From Stenotrophomonas indicatrix (lineage in GTDB: Bacteria > Pseudomonadota > Gammaproteobacteria > Xanthomonadales > Xanthomonadaceae): 64,000 nucleotides of DNA. Both the position numbers and the translations under genes were made by a program. Within the stretch, counting starts at the first letter, position 1. Each line of letters starts with the position of its first letter. Below, piece after piece: positions 17,281 through 27,062 of the stretch. The notes beneath the pieces were generated by a model. The model saw nothing but the letters and a program-made list of their open reading frames with translations. It did no database searches and had not been told where the DNA came from. The stretch spans positions 1,486,001 through 1,550,000 of the forward strand of contig CP168152.1 of the NCBI GenBank assembly GCA_041545745.1, given 5' to 3'.

Positions 17281-19611
17281 CTACCTCACCGGTACCAGCG
17301 TCATCGTGTGCTGTGCCTTGCCGGGCAGGAACGGGGTGGGGTGACCATGCACCCAATCCTCATGCCCCGCGCCCCAGTACGGCGACAGCGGATGGCCGCT
17401 CTGCCCGCCCGGCATGTGCACGATGCCGTCGGCTTCGTGGCCGGGCGAGACCACCATCCGCTGCGAGGCACCGAAGGTCGGCGTCTGTACACGCGGCATG
17501 TCACGGTCGCCGGGCAGGGGATCGGCCGGCATGCACAACCAGCGACTGGCGAAGGCGGGCAGGGCGCGCGCAACCGGATGGCAGATCGCTGCGGTATTGC
17601 GCTCGCCCCAGGTACGGTGTGCCAGCGGCCCCTGCGTGGACAGCTCGGCTTCGGTGCGACGTGCAGCATCGGCCAGCAGCGCATCCCAGCTCGTGTACGC
17701 GGACGGCAGCAGGTTGGCGGGTCGCTGTTCCAGCATCGGCCAGGCCACGCCTTCCAGCTGTGCCAGGCGTGGTGCCAGGAAATCCTCGCCCAGCTGCGCC
17801 CGGGCCGGTGCCAGCAGCGCATCGGTCAGCGTGTCGAGCACCTGTGTACGGAACTCGCGTACCACCCGGTAGCTGGTCGAATTGATTGCGGCGCGACCGT
17901 CCCAATGGTCGCTGACCGTTCTCAACCGCTTCAGTGCCGGATCGTCGCTGTGCTCGATCACTTCCTGAAGCAGCACCCACCAGCGCTGCAGGAACACCGC
18001 GCGGTCGTCCAGCTGGATTGCCAGCAGGTCGTGTTCGTCAAAGCGCTCCTGCGTGGCCAGCAGATCGCGGATCTGCCGTCCGCGTGCACCGAGGTCGTAG
18101 CCGCCGTTGCCGACGGTGGCCAGGGTCGCCTCGTCCACCACGCGGCTGTTGGCGGTCCACAACCGATGGCTGGGCGGATCGATCAGGCTCGGCGCGGCGT
18201 CGCTGCGGATCGGCCAGGGCGCGCAGCCCTGGTTGGCCTGATTTTCATTGAAACCCAGTGGCGCGCAGTGCGGGCCACGGTCGGGCCGCGCGCCGATCAG
18301 GCGCCACGCGATGCGTCCGCTGCGGTCGCCGACCACCAGGTTCTGCGCGGGAATGCCGGCGTGGTCGGCAATCTGCAGGGCCTGGTCCAGATCGGCAGCG
18401 CGTGCCATGTCGGCGAAGTCCATGCGCACCGCGCCCGGCAACTGCGCGACCCAGCGCAGGGCGTCGCCACTGCCATCGGCGTGGGTATGCACGATCGGTC
18501 CCCACGCGGTTTCGCGTACCGGAAAACGTACGTCGGCGCCGCCGGCCACGACGATCCGTTCCTCATGCACGGTCACCGCGGCGTCGGCGGGCTCGCTGCG
18601 AAAGTCGGCGGTGTCGATGTAGCTGTTGGTGAAACCCCAGGCCACGTGGCCGTTGCTGCCGACAATCACCGCCGGCACGCCCGGCAGCGAGAATCCGCTG
18701 ACGTCGACCTGGCCACCTGCGGCCTGCGGATCGGGGTAGCGCAGGCGCACGCGGAACCACAGGCTGGGCGCGCGCAGGCCCAGGTGCATGTCGTCGGCGA
18801 CGATCGCACGGCCATCGGCGGTCAGCGCGCCGGCAACGGCGAAATTGTTGCTGCCGACCGCGTCGGCATCTTCGGCAACTGCGCCGGTTGCGGCCTTCAG
18901 CGTGTGCAGGTCCAGCTGGCTGGCATCGGGCAGTGTGGCGTTGCCGCGGGGAGGGCCGGCCAGCGGCGCGTCCCACTCGCTGCCGTCATGCGCCAGCAGG
19001 GCGTACAGGGCCGGCGGCACCACCGTGCGGATGCGCTGCAGGGCCAGTTCGGACTGGTTGCTGGGGTCCTGCAGGTCGGCGTACATGGCCAGGCCCGCCA
19101 GCACGCTGTCGCTGGCCTGCCACGGTTGCGGCGCCTGCCGCAGCAGCAGGTAGGCCCATGGCCGCACCGCCAGGCTGCCCAGGCCCTGGTTGACCCCGTC
19201 CACATAGGCGCGCACGGCCGCAGGGTCGCTGCCCAGCGCATCCTGCAGATGGGTTTCGGTGCGCGCGCGCAGGCGGTGTACGCGCATGCGCTTGTCGGCT
19301 TCGATGGCCTTCGCCCCGAACAGCGCGGACAGTTCACCTGCGGCACTGCGCCGCATCAGGTCCATTTCGAAATAACGTTCCTGCGCGTGAACACGGCCGA
19401 GCGCCCGCAGGGCATCGGCCTTGTTGCCGGCGGTGATGGTGACCACCCCCAGCGCATCGCGCTCCACGGTGACCTTGCTGGCCAGCCCGGGCAACGGGCG
19501 CTCGCCGTCCAGCTCGGCCAGGCTGCCGCGCAGCAGCAACCACAGGACCAGCACCGCGAGCAGCACGATCGCGACCAACGCACCCAGAATCCACCGCCAC
19601 GTACGACGCAT
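17281..19611 (-). CDS. Penicillin-acylase family N-terminal nucleophile hydrolase
   Basis: 776 residues with an N-terminal membrane segment (about 8-28), then a penicillin amidase (PF01804) layout. The alpha region has VTVERDALGVVTITAGN and LGRVHAQERYFEMDLMRR. A spacer and the autocatalytic beta-chain start follow at GSNNFAVAG (nucleophile Ser about 252). VIVGSNGHVAWGFTNSYIDT and late Asn residues complete the site. Family members cleave amides of beta-lactams or acyl-homoserine lactones; which substrate is used here cannot be told. The start is the ATG at 19611, ahead of the anchor. Confidence 0.9.
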   Translation of the reverse strand: MRRTWRWILGALVAIVLLAVLVLWLLLRGSLAELDGERPLPGLASKVTVERDALGVVTITAGNKADALRALGRVHAQERYFEMDLMRRSAAGELSALFGAKAIEADKRMRVHRLRARTETHLQDALGSDPAAVRAYVDGVNQGLGSLAVRPWAYLLLRQAPQPWQASDSVLAGLAMYADLQDPSNQSELALQRIRTVVPPALYALLAHDGSEWDAPLAGPPRGNATLPDASQLDLHTLKAATGAVAEDADAVGSNNFAVAGALTADGRAIVADDMHLGLRAPSLWFRVRLRYPDPQAAGGQVDVSGFSLPGVPAVIVGSNGHVAWGFTNSYIDTADFRSEPADAAVTVHEERIVVAGGADVRFPVRETAWGPIVHTHADGSGDALRWVAQLPGAVRMDFADMARAADLDQALQIADHAGIPAQNLVVGDRSGRIAWRLIGARPDRGPHCAPLGFNENQANQGCAPWPIRSDAAPSLIDPPSHRLWTANSRVVDEATLATVGNGGYDLGARGRQIRDLLATQERFDEHDLLAIQLDDRAVFLQRWWVLLQEVIEHSDDPALKRLRTVSDHWDGRAAINSTSYRVVREFRTQVLDTLTDALLAPARAQLGEDFLAPRLAQLEGVAWPMLEQRPANLLPSAYTSWDALLADAARRTEAELSTQGPLAHRTWGERNTAAICHPVARALPAFASRWLCMPADPLPGDRDMPRVQTPTFGASQRMVVSPGHEADGIVHMPGGQSGHPLSPYWGAGHEDWVHGHPTPFLPGKAQHTMTLVPVR

Positions 19612-19736
19612 TGCAGGTCCTTCCCGAGCATGTCGGCCGATTGTAGCCGCAGGCGCAACTGCGACTGATTCCGATTAGATCACCGTATTTCCAGATGGGG
19701 CACCATGGGCGCCATCGATTCACAGGAGCTCCCCCC

Positions 19737-20225
19737 ATGAAAGGCAACCCGGACGTCATCGCCTGCCTGAAGGAACTGCTGCGCGGCGAACTCGCCGCCC
19801 GCGACCAGTACTTCATCCACTCCCGCCGCTACGAGGACCAGGGCCTGTTCGCGCTGTACGAACGCCTGAACCACGAGATGGAAGAGGAAACCCAGCATGC
19901 CGACGCGCTGCTGCGCCGGATCCTGTTCCTGGGCGGCGACCCGGACATGCGCCCGCATGCCACCGAGCCGGGCAGGACCGTGGAGGAAATGCTGCGCAAG
20001 GACCTGGACACCGAATACGCCGTTCGCAACAACCTCGCCGCCGGCATGAAGCTGTGCGAGGAGAAGGGCGACTACGTGAGCCGCGACATGCTGCTGGCAC
20101 AGTTGAAGGACACCGAGGAAGACCACGCCTGGTGGCTGGAGCAGCAGCTGGGCCTGATCAAGCGCATCGGCCTGGAGCTGTACCAGCTGAGCAAGATCGA
20201 CGGCAGCGGCGCCCCGGCGCACTGA
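19737..20225 (+). CDS. bfr: Bacterioferritin-like iron storage protein lacking the haem Met
   Basis: 162 residues, start ATG 19737 after AGGAG. A four-helix ferritin with the ferroxidase ligands in register with E. coli Bfr: Glu18, Glu51 and His54, then Glu94, Glu127 and His130 equivalents ([21 protein letters not shown]). It oxidises Fe(II) and stores iron in the cytoplasm. The residue equal to Met52, the axial haem ligand of Bfr, is Thr (EETQHAD). It may not bind haem at the usual intersubunit site and may behave like a non-haem ferritin or need a partner subunit. Confidence 0.93.
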   Translation: MKGNPDVIACLKELLRGELAARDQYFIHSRRYEDQGLFALYERLNHEMEEETQHADALLRRILFLGGDPDMRPHATEPGRTVEEMLRKDLDTEYAVRNNLAAGMKLCEEKGDYVSRDMLLAQLKDTEEDHAWWLEQQLGLIKRIGLELYQLSKIDGSGAPAH

Positions 20226-20240
20226 CCGACGCCGCTTTCG

Positions 20241-20297
20241 GTAGAGCCGAGCCATGCTCGGCTGCTGTACCTGATGTAGAGCCAAGTCATGCTTGGC
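20241..20297. repeat. Pair of GTAG-headed palindromes
   Basis: GTAGAGCCGAGCCATGCTCG (20241-20260, stem to 20263) and GTAGAGCCAAGTCATGCTTG (20276-20295, stem to 20297). The stems differ but each is self-complementary and the GTAGAGCC head is shared, as in SMAG repeats. Confidence 0.7.
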
Positions 20298-20402
20298 GGC
20301 ATTTCACAGAATCACAACGTCCCGTCGCCCGCCAGCACCGGAGCACCGCCAGCCAGCCTTCGCCAGCCAGCTGCTCCACCGCCCGCCAGCCGACAAACAA
20401 AG

Positions 20403-20428
20403 AAGCCGGGGAATGCCCCGGCTTTTTT
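20403..20428. terminator. Intrinsic terminator after bfr
   Basis: AAGCCGGGG/CCCCGGCTT hairpin followed by six T's. The stretch from 20226 to 20573 carries no gene; it holds this terminator and four palindromic repeats. Confidence 0.8.
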
Positions 20429-20441
20429 GTGTCTGACGTCT

Positions 20442-20480
20442 GGGGTCGGATCCGTTTTCGAAGAAAACGGCTCTGACCCC
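20442..20480. repeat. GGGGTCGGATCC-type palindrome
   Basis: Outer arms GGGGTC/GACCCC are constant in this family and inner arms (here CGTTTTC/GAAAACG) vary between copies. Other copies lie at 20531-20568, 35694-35732, 62868-62907 and 62924-62961. Confidence 0.75.
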
Positions 20481-20530
20481 ATCGGGTGAGGCGTGCCAAC
20501 CAAGGTTGGCATCTACCAGAGGTGATGCCT

Positions 20531-20568
20531 GGGGTCGGAGCCCTTTCCGTTGAAAGGGATCCGACCCC
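20531..20568. repeat. GGGGTCGGAGCC-type palindrome
   Basis: Second copy of the family, with inner arms CCCTTTC/GAAAGGG. It ends 5 bp before the parC stop codon and could terminate parC transcription. Confidence 0.75.
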
Positions 20569-20573
20569 GCGCC

Positions 20574-22817
20574 TCATTCGACCGACAGCCCTTCCACCTT
20601 CTGCCAGCCGCGCGGCAGCAGGTGGCCGCGGGTGGCACGGGCGCCCAGGTAGGCCTCGAGCTCGTTGAACTTCAGGCCCATCGTGCGTTGGCCACTGCGT
20701 ACCTGCAGGGTCTGCCCGGGGCTGATCGCCACGATCGCCACCACGCGTTCGGTGGCGAGCTTCGCCTTGGGGATCTCGATGATCTTGTTGCCCTTGCCCT
20801 TGTCCAGTTCCGGCAGGTCGCTGGCGGCGATCGCCAGCAGGTTGCCCGAACTGGTCACCGCGACGATGCGGTCGGTGGCGACGTTGGCCACCACCGACGG
20901 CGACAGCACCGACGAGCCCGCCGACAGGTTCAGCATCGCCTTGCCGGCCTTGTTGCGGCCGATCAGGTTCTCGAAACGGGTGACGAAGCCGTAGCCGTGG
21001 GTCGAGGCCAGCACGAAGCGGGTATCCGGCTCGGCGCTGGCCAGGGTCACGAAGCTGGTGCCCGCGGCCGGCGAGAAGCGGCCGGTCAGCGGTTCACCGT
21101 TGCCGCGTGCCGAGGGCAGGGTATGCACCGGCGTGGAGTAGGCGCGGCCTTCGCTGTCGAGGAACGCGACCTGCTGGGTGCTGCGTGCACGCACCGCGCC
21201 CTGCAGGGCATCGCCATCCCGATAGGACAGGGTCGAGGCGTCGATGTCGTGGCCCTTGGCCGCGCGGATCCAGCCCTTCTCGGACATCACCACCGTCATC
21301 GGCTCGCTCGGTACCAGTTCGGTCTCGTCGATGGCCTGCGCCGCCTGGCGCTGCACCAGCGGCGAACGGCGCTCGTCACCGAACTTCTTGGCATCGGCCT
21401 GCAGCTCGTCGCGGATCAGCTTCTTCAGCTTGGCCTTGCTGTCGAGGATGCTCAGGATCTTGTCGCGTTCCTTGGCCAGCTCGTCCTGCTCGCCACGGAT
21501 CTTCATCTCTTCCAGGCGGGCCAGCTGCTTCAGCTTGGTTTCCAGGATGTACTCGGCCTGGTCTTCGGACAGGCCGAAGCGCGCGATCAGCGCTGCCTTC
21601 GGTTCGTCCTCGGTACGGATGATGTGGATCACCTCGTCCAGGTTGAGGAACGCCACCAGCAGGCCTTCCAACAGGTGCAGACGACGCTCGACCTTCTGCA
21701 GGCGGTGCTGCAGGCGACGGGTGACGGTGCTGCTGCGGAACACCAGCCATTCGCTGAGCAGCGTCTTCAGGTTCTTCACCTGCGGACGGCCGTCCAGCCC
21801 GATCACGTTGAGGTTGACGCGGTAGCTGCGCTCCATGTCCGTGGTGGCGAACAGGTGGCCCATCAGCTGCTCGGCGTCGACGCGGTTCGAGCGCGGCACC
21901 AGCACCACGCGCACCGGGTTGGCGTGGTCGGACTCATCACGGATGTCTTCCAGCCACGGCAGCTTCTTTGCACGCATCTGCGCGGCGATCTGCTCGATCA
22001 CCTTCGACGGCGACACCTGGAACGGCAACGCGGTGACCACCACGTTGTGCGCTTCCTTGATGTAGGTCGCACGCGCACGCACGCTGCCGTTGCCGGTCTC
22101 GTACATGTTCCGCAGGTCGTTGGCGGGGGTGATGATCTCGGCGTTGGACGGGTAGTCGGGGCCCTTCACGTGCTCGCACAGGTCGCGCACGCTGGCGTCC
22201 GGGTCGTCCAGCAGGTGCAGCAGCGCGCTGACAATCTCGTTGAGGTTGTGCGGCGGGACATCGGTGGCCATGCCCACGGCGATGCCGGTGGTGCCGTTCA
22301 GCAGCAGATGCGGCAGGCGTGCCGGCATCCAGGTCGGTTCCTGCAGGGTGCCGTCGAAGTTCGGCGCCCAGTCGGTGGTGCCCTGGCCCAGTTCGCCCAG
22401 CAGCACTTCGGCGATCGGGGTCAGCTTGGATTCGGTGTAACGCATCGCCGCGAACGACTTCGGATCGTCGCTGGAACCGAAGTTGCCCTGGCCTTCGATC
22501 AGCGGGTAACGGTACGAGAACGGCTGCGCCATCAGCACCAGCGCCTCGTAGCACGCGCTGTCGCCATGCGGGTGGTACTTGCCGATGACGTCACCGACGG
22601 TACGCGCGGACTTCTTCGGCTTGGACGCGGCATTCAGGCCCAGCTCGCTCATCGCATAGATGATGCGGCGCTGCACCGGCTTCAGGCCGTCGCCGAGGAA
22701 CGGCAGGGCGCGATCCAGGACCACGTACATCGAGTAGTCGAGGTAGGCGCGTTCGGCGTATTCGCGCAGCGGCAGTTGTTCGAAACCGTGGAACACGGGG
22801 CGGGCAAGATCGGTCAT
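20574..22817 (-). CDS. parC: DNA topoisomerase IV subunit A
   Basis: 747 residues. It decatenates daughter chromosomes together with ParE. The N-terminal breakage-reunion domain shows [40 protein letters not shown] and the catalytic Tyr in AAMRYTES (about 127). The C-terminal part has beta-pinwheel repeats ([16 protein letters not shown]). The quinolone-resistance positions equal to E. coli Ser80 and Glu84 are Ser87 and Glu91, i.e. the sensitive-type residues. The start is the ATG at 22817. A palindrome lies just after the stop. Confidence 0.97.
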   Translation of the reverse strand: MTDLARPVFHGFEQLPLREYAERAYLDYSMYVVLDRALPFLGDGLKPVQRRIIYAMSELGLNAASKPKKSARTVGDVIGKYHPHGDSACYEALVLMAQPFSYRYPLIEGQGNFGSSDDPKSFAAMRYTESKLTPIAEVLLGELGQGTTDWAPNFDGTLQEPTWMPARLPHLLLNGTTGIAVGMATDVPPHNLNEIVSALLHLLDDPDASVRDLCEHVKGPDYPSNAEIITPANDLRNMYETGNGSVRARATYIKEAHNVVVTALPFQVSPSKVIEQIAAQMRAKKLPWLEDIRDESDHANPVRVVLVPRSNRVDAEQLMGHLFATTDMERSYRVNLNVIGLDGRPQVKNLKTLLSEWLVFRSSTVTRRLQHRLQKVERRLHLLEGLLVAFLNLDEVIHIIRTEDEPKAALIARFGLSEDQAEYILETKLKQLARLEEMKIRGEQDELAKERDKILSILDSKAKLKKLIRDELQADAKKFGDERRSPLVQRQAAQAIDETELVPSEPMTVVMSEKGWIRAAKGHDIDASTLSYRDGDALQGAVRARSTQQVAFLDSEGRAYSTPVHTLPSARGNGEPLTGRFSPAAGTSFVTLASAEPDTRFVLASTHGYGFVTRFENLIGRNKAGKAMLNLSAGSSVLSPSVVANVATDRIVAVTSSGNLLAIAASDLPELDKGKGNKIIEIPKAKLATERVVAIVAISPGQTLQVRSGQRTMGLKFNELEAYLGARATRGHLLPRGWQKVEGLSVE

Positions 22818-22876
22818 GCGGCGTTGTTACCTATGTCGGGAGGCGGTGACGGCGGTCGCCGCTCTCAATCCAGTGA

Positions 22877-23785
22877 TTATCCGGATGCGGCGGGGGATGC
22901 CAAGCCGCGTGCAGGGTCAAGGCCCGGTTCCAGGCCGTGGCCGGCCCGTGCCAGGTAGCGTCCGGGCGGTAGTCCGAAGTGTCGCCGGAACACGGTGACG
23001 AAGGCGCTGGCACTGCTGAAGCCCAGTGCGTGGGCGATGTCAGCCACGCTGTGGCCTTCGCTGAGCTGCCGCAGCGCCTCGGCCAGCCGCGCCTGCTGCC
23101 GCCACTGGGCGAAGCTCAGGGTGGTTTCGTCGCGGAAATGGCGGGTCAGGCTGCGCGGCGACAGGCCGGCCCAATGCGCCCACTGCGCCAGCCCGCGCTC
23201 GTCGGCCGGATCGGCCAGCAGCTGCGAGGCGATCTTCAGCAGGCGCCGGTCGCGCGGCATCGGCAGGTGCATGCGCTGGCGCGGCGCGACGCGTATCTCG
23301 TCCAGCAGCACGTTGATGATGTGCTGCCGCTCGGTGGTGCTTTCGTAGTCCTGCGGCCAGTCGCAGATGCGTTCGGCCACCGCCTGCGCCAACCGCGAGA
23401 TGCCCAGTACGCAAGGGTCGGCGGGCAGTTCGGCGCACAGCGGCGCGGCCAGCACCATGCCCCAGCCGCGCAGGGGGCCATCGATGTGGACCGTATGCGG
23501 CTCGGCTGGTGGCATCCAGCCCGCCGAGCCCGGTGCCAGCGACCAGGTGCCATGCGAGGTGCGGGTGGTCAGCAGGCCGCGTTCGACGCAGATCAGCTGC
23601 GCGCGCACGTGGTGATGCCAGTCCACTTCGCGGGCCAGTCCCTGCGGGCTGTCGAAGCGGAAGGCGATGACCGGAGGGCCGTCATTGCGCTCGAACCAGT
23701 CCAGCGCTTCCTCACGCAGCAGGGTGGCAGGTCCGGGTTCGCCCGCCTTCACGTGGGCTGGGGGTGGCTTGAATGTGACATTCAT
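22877..23785 (-). CDS. AraC-family transcriptional regulator
   Basis: 302 residues: an N-terminal cupin-like sensing domain (VDWHHHVRAQLICVERG, WMPPAEPHTVHI) and a C-terminal two-HTH AraC domain (about 190-285; LSPRSLTRHFRDETTLSFAQ, VADIAHALGFSSASAFVTVF). It reads divergently from the emrRCAB operon across 145 bp, so it may sense a compound exported by that pump or be independent. Inducer unknown. Confidence 0.9.
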   Translation of the reverse strand: MNVTFKPPPAHVKAGEPGPATLLREEALDWFERNDGPPVIAFRFDSPQGLAREVDWHHHVRAQLICVERGLLTTRTSHGTWSLAPGSAGWMPPAEPHTVHIDGPLRGWGMVLAAPLCAELPADPCVLGISRLAQAVAERICDWPQDYESTTERQHIINVLLDEIRVAPRQRMHLPMPRDRRLLKIASQLLADPADERGLAQWAHWAGLSPRSLTRHFRDETTLSFAQWRQQARLAEALRQLSEGHSVADIAHALGFSSASAFVTVFRRHFGLPPGRYLARAGHGLEPGLDPARGLASPAASG

Positions 23786-23884
23786 TGGCTGGATTGTACT
23801 ACCGGGCCAGTTGGGAGCGCCATTAAGGTGGCGCCTTCACCTGATCCAGCCCATTGCTGCAACACAGCATTCGATGCCAGATCG

Positions 23885-23906
23885 AATATTTCCATTGAGA
23901 AATATT
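23885..23906. promoter_or_regulatory. Candidate EmrR operator upstream of emrR
   Basis: A perfect inverted repeat, AATATTTC, 6 bp, GAAATATT, lies 25 bp before the emrR start in an AT-rich patch of otherwise GC-rich DNA. MarR-type repressors bind such palindromes and usually autoregulate. Assignment to EmrR is inference from position. Confidence 0.55.
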
Positions 23907-23930
23907 TTTTTTGGAAGAGAATGCTCCCCC

Positions 23931-24374
23931 ATGATCTGTCCTGCAACCACTCCCCCCAGCTTCGGCCTGCTGCTGCGTCAGGTGCGCGACGGCCTGGTCC
24001 GCCAGCTCGATGCGTCCATGGCCGAAGAAGACCTCGGCATCGGCTTCACCCACTACATCGGGCTGAAGGTGCTCTCGAACATGGCGCCGTGCACGGCCAA
24101 CGAACTGGCCCAGGCCATCGACCAGGTGCCCAGCGCGGTCACCCGCCTGCTGGACAAGCTGGAAGCGCTCGGTTGCGTGCGCCGCGAGCCGCACACCCAG
24201 GACCGGCGTGCGCTGCAGATCGTATTGACCGACGAAGGCCGCGCGCTGTGGGCGCGGTTGAAGCTGCGCGGCGACGCGGTGATGGATTACGCCCTGCGCG
24301 ATCTGTCCGCCGACGAACGCACGCAGCTGCTGTCCCTCCTGACCCGAATCCGCGATTCCCTGACGACCCCATGA
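23931..24374 (+). CDS. emrR: MarR-family repressor of the emrCAB pump
   Basis: 147 residues, start ATG 23931. The winged-helix MarR fold is clear: CTANELAQAIDQVPSAVTRLLDKLEALG (recognition helix) and REPHTQDRRALQIVLTDEG (wing). In S. maltophilia a MarR-type EmrR represses emrCAB, and the gene order here is the same. The stop overlaps the emrC ATG (ATGA), so regulator and pump form one operon. Antibacterial ligands are expected to release it from DNA, by family knowledge. Confidence 0.88.
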   Translation: MICPATTPPSFGLLLRQVRDGLVRQLDASMAEEDLGIGFTHYIGLKVLSNMAPCTANELAQAIDQVPSAVTRLLDKLEALGCVRREPHTQDRRALQIVLTDEGRALWARLKLRGDAVMDYALRDLSADERTQLLSLLTRIRDSLTTP

Positions 24375-25864
24375 ACCCGATCCCGCATCCCACTCTCCGC
24401 CGGTCCGGGCGCGCGCTGCTGGTTTCAGCGCTGACCCTGGCCCTGGCCGCTTGCGCCAGCAGCCGCGGCCTCACCCCGCAGGGCCACGTGCTCGACGTGG
24501 ACAGCCTGCACAGCGAACGCACCCTGGCCGACAGCGACCTGAGCGCCGCCGGTTTTCCCGCCCAGGACTGGTGGAAGGCACTGGGCGATACGCAGCTGGA
24601 TGCGCTGATCGCCGAAGGTCTGGCCGGCCATCCGAGCCTGGACGCCGCCGACGCCCGCCTGCGCCAGGCACAGTCACAGGTCGGCACCGCACGCGCCGAT
24701 CGCCTGCCCAGCCTGTCCGTGTCCGGTGGCTACACCGGCCTGCGCCTGCCCGAATCGATGGCCGGCGATGAAATCGGTGGCCATTACGCCGGCAGCAGCC
24801 AGGTCGCCTTCGATTTCAGCTACGGCATCGACCTGTGGGGCGGCAAGCGCGCCGCCTGGGAAGCTGCCGTGGACGGCGCCCATGCCGCTACCGTCGAGGC
24901 CCAGGCCGCGCGCCTGAACCTGTCCACTGGCATCGCCCAGGCTTATACCGATCTGGCTTACGCCTGGCAGCTCAATGACGTGGCCGAAGAAGAACTGGCG
25001 CGCTCGCAGAAGTCGCTGGAACTGACCCGTCAGCGTCGTAGCGCCGGCATCGACAGCGACCTGCAGGTGCGCCAGGCTGAAGCCCGTGTGCCGGCCGCAC
25101 AGCAGCAGTTGCTGGCGGCACAGCAGCGCATCGACGCGGGCCGCACCGCGTTGGCCGCGCTGGTCGGCAAGGGCCCGGACCGTGGCCTGTCGATCGAACG
25201 CCCGCGCGCGATGAACCCGTTGGCGCTGCAGCTGCCGGGCGTGGTGCCCAGTGAACTGCTCGGTCGCCGCCCCGACATCGTCGCCGCGCGCTGGCGGGTG
25301 GAAGCGGCCGACAAGCAGATCAAGGTCGCCAAGACCAAGTTCTACCCGAGCCTCAACCTGACCGCACTGGCCGGCGTGGTCGCACCCAACGTCGGCGACC
25401 TGCTGCAGAGCAGCTCCAGCTTCGCCTACATCGGCCCGGCGCTGAGCATGCCGATCTTCGAAGGCGGCAAGCTGCGCGCGAACCTGGCCAACACCGATGC
25501 GCAGTACGACCTGGCCGTAGCGAACTACAACCAGGCGGTGCTCGATGCACTGCGCGATGTGGCCGACCAGGTCAACGCCGTGCGCTCGCTGGCGCAGCAG
25601 GCGCAGTCGCAGCAGCAGGCGGTGGATACCGCACGCGCTGCGTTCGACCTTGCGCAGCAGCGCTATCGCGCCGGCATCGGCAGCTATCTGGACGTGCTGA
25701 CCGCGCAGTCCACCCTGCTGCAGTCGCAGCAGCAGCTGGCCGGCCTGCAGTCGCAGCAGCTGCAGACCTCGGTGCGCCTGAGCAAGGCGCTCGGTGGTGG
25801 TTTCCAGCCCAGTGACGCTGATGCCGCCCCGCTTGCTTCCCATTCCGATTCCTCGCATTCCTGA
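24371..25864 (+). CDS. emrC: Outer-membrane channel of the EmrCAB efflux pump
   Basis: 497 residues, a TolC-like lipoprotein of the NodT class: lipobox LALAACASS (Cys about 30), WWKALGDTQLDALIAEGLAG, and two copies of the OEP repeat ending in long helices (YGIDLWGGKRAAWEA; PIFEGGKLRANLANTDAQY). It forms the exit duct for drugs moved by EmrB. Its ATG overlaps emrR. Placement of the outer-membrane gene first, giving emrC-emrA-emrB, matches the S. maltophilia EmrCAB pump. Confidence 0.9.
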   Translation: MNPIPHPTLRRSGRALLVSALTLALAACASSRGLTPQGHVLDVDSLHSERTLADSDLSAAGFPAQDWWKALGDTQLDALIAEGLAGHPSLDAADARLRQAQSQVGTARADRLPSLSVSGGYTGLRLPESMAGDEIGGHYAGSSQVAFDFSYGIDLWGGKRAAWEAAVDGAHAATVEAQAARLNLSTGIAQAYTDLAYAWQLNDVAEEELARSQKSLELTRQRRSAGIDSDLQVRQAEARVPAAQQQLLAAQQRIDAGRTALAALVGKGPDRGLSIERPRAMNPLALQLPGVVPSELLGRRPDIVAARWRVEAADKQIKVAKTKFYPSLNLTALAGVVAPNVGDLLQSSSSFAYIGPALSMPIFEGGKLRANLANTDAQYDLAVANYNQAVLDALRDVADQVNAVRSLAQQAQSQQQAVDTARAAFDLAQQRYRAGIGSYLDVLTAQSTLLQSQQQLAGLQSQQLQTSVRLSKALGGGFQPSDADAAPLASHSDSSHS

Positions 25865-25875
25865 AGACGCCTGCC

Positions 25876-27054
25876 ATGAGCCAGACCCAAGACACTGCGG
25901 CCCCCGCCGCCCCCAACCGCCGCGGCAAGCTGTTGCGCGGCCTGTTCGTGATCGTCGTGCTGCTGCTGGCGGCACTGGCGCTGTGGTACTTCATGTTCGG
26001 CCGTTGGTTCGAAGAGACCGACGATGCCTACGTGCAGGGCAACCAGGTGCAGATCACTCCGCTGGTGGCCGGTACCGTGGTCGCCATCAACGCCGATGAC
26101 GGCATGCGCGTGGAGCGTGGCCAGCTGCTGGTGCAGCTGGACCCGGCCGATACCTCGGTGGCCCTGCAGCAGGCCGAAGCCAACCTGGCCAAGACCGTGC
26201 GGCAGACCCGCGGCCTGTACCGCAGCGTCGAAGGTGCGCAGGCGGACTTGAACGCACGCCAGGTGACCCTGAAGCGCGTGCGCGACGACTTCGCACGCCG
26301 CAAGGACCTGGCCGCCACCGGCGCCATCTCCAACGAAGAACTGGCCCACGCCCGCGATGAGCTGGCAGCTGCCGAAGCGGCCGTGGCCGGTTCGCGCGAG
26401 ACCGTCGAGCGCAACCGCGCACTGGTCGATGACACCGTGATCGCCACCCAGCCGGACGTGCAGGCTGCCGCCGCGCAGCTGCGCCAGGCCTTCCTCAACA
26501 ACGCACGTTCGGGCATCGTCGCGCCGGTCACCGGCTATGTCGCCCGTCGTTCGGTGCAGGTCGGCCAGCGCGTGCAGCCGGGCAATGCGCTGATGGCGGT
26601 GGTGCCGACCGAGCAGATGTGGGTCGAAGCCAACTTCAAGGAAACCCAGCTGCGCCACATGCGCCTGGGCCAGGAAGTGGAGCTGAAGTCGGACCTGTAT
26701 GCCGGTGACGTGAAGTACAAGGGCCGCATCGACAGCCTCGGCCTGGGCACCGGCTCGGCGTTCTCGCTGCTGCCGGCGCAGAACGCCAGCGGCAACTGGA
26801 TCAAGATCGTTCAGCGCGTGCCGGTGCGCATCGCCATCGATGCCAAGCAGCTGGCCGAACACCCGCTGCGCATCGGCCTGTCGATGAAGGCCGAAGTGAG
26901 CCTGCGCGACCAGAAGGGTGAAGTGCTGCCGAGCGCGGCCGCCAAGGGCACGGTGTTCGACACCGACGTGTACGCCAAGCAGCTGCACGATGCCGATGAG
27001 GTGATCCACACGATCATCCAGGGCAACCTGCCGCAGCAGTCCAAGGCGAGCTGA
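25876..27054 (+). CDS. emrA: EmrA-type membrane fusion protein
   Basis: 392 residues. One N-terminal membrane helix (about 18-40) is followed by HlyD/EmrA domains: YVQGNQVQITPLVAGTVVAI (lipoyl half-motif), a long alpha-hairpin (about 85-195), then IVAPVTGYVARRSVQVGQRV and a beta-barrel. It bridges EmrB in the inner membrane and EmrC in the outer membrane. It starts 11 bp after emrC and ends 8 bp before emrB. Confidence 0.93.
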   Translation: MSQTQDTAAPAAPNRRGKLLRGLFVIVVLLLAALALWYFMFGRWFEETDDAYVQGNQVQITPLVAGTVVAINADDGMRVERGQLLVQLDPADTSVALQQAEANLAKTVRQTRGLYRSVEGAQADLNARQVTLKRVRDDFARRKDLAATGAISNEELAHARDELAAAEAAVAGSRETVERNRALVDDTVIATQPDVQAAAAQLRQAFLNNARSGIVAPVTGYVARRSVQVGQRVQPGNALMAVVPTEQMWVEANFKETQLRHMRLGQEVELKSDLYAGDVKYKGRIDSLGLGTGSAFSLLPAQNASGNWIKIVQRVPVRIAIDAKQLAEHPLRIGLSMKAEVSLRDQKGEVLPSAAAKGTVFDTDVYAKQLHDADEVIHTIIQGNLPQQSKAS

Positions 27055-27062
27055 GGTCGGCC

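Noticed and set aside
17308..19668. Plus-strand frame opposite the penicillin-acylase gene
   Set aside because: Antisense shadow with no signal or motif.
20226..20573. A CRISPR array in the palindrome-rich intergenic region
   Set aside because: Repeats are palindromes of different sequence, unevenly spaced, with no cas genes.
20574..22817. Quinolone-resistance mutation in parC
   Set aside because: The positions equal to E. coli Ser80 and Glu84 are Ser and Glu, the sensitive-type residues.
20550..22958. Long plus-strand frame opposite parC
   Set aside because: Low-complexity antisense translation; ParC on the other strand has all expected motifs.
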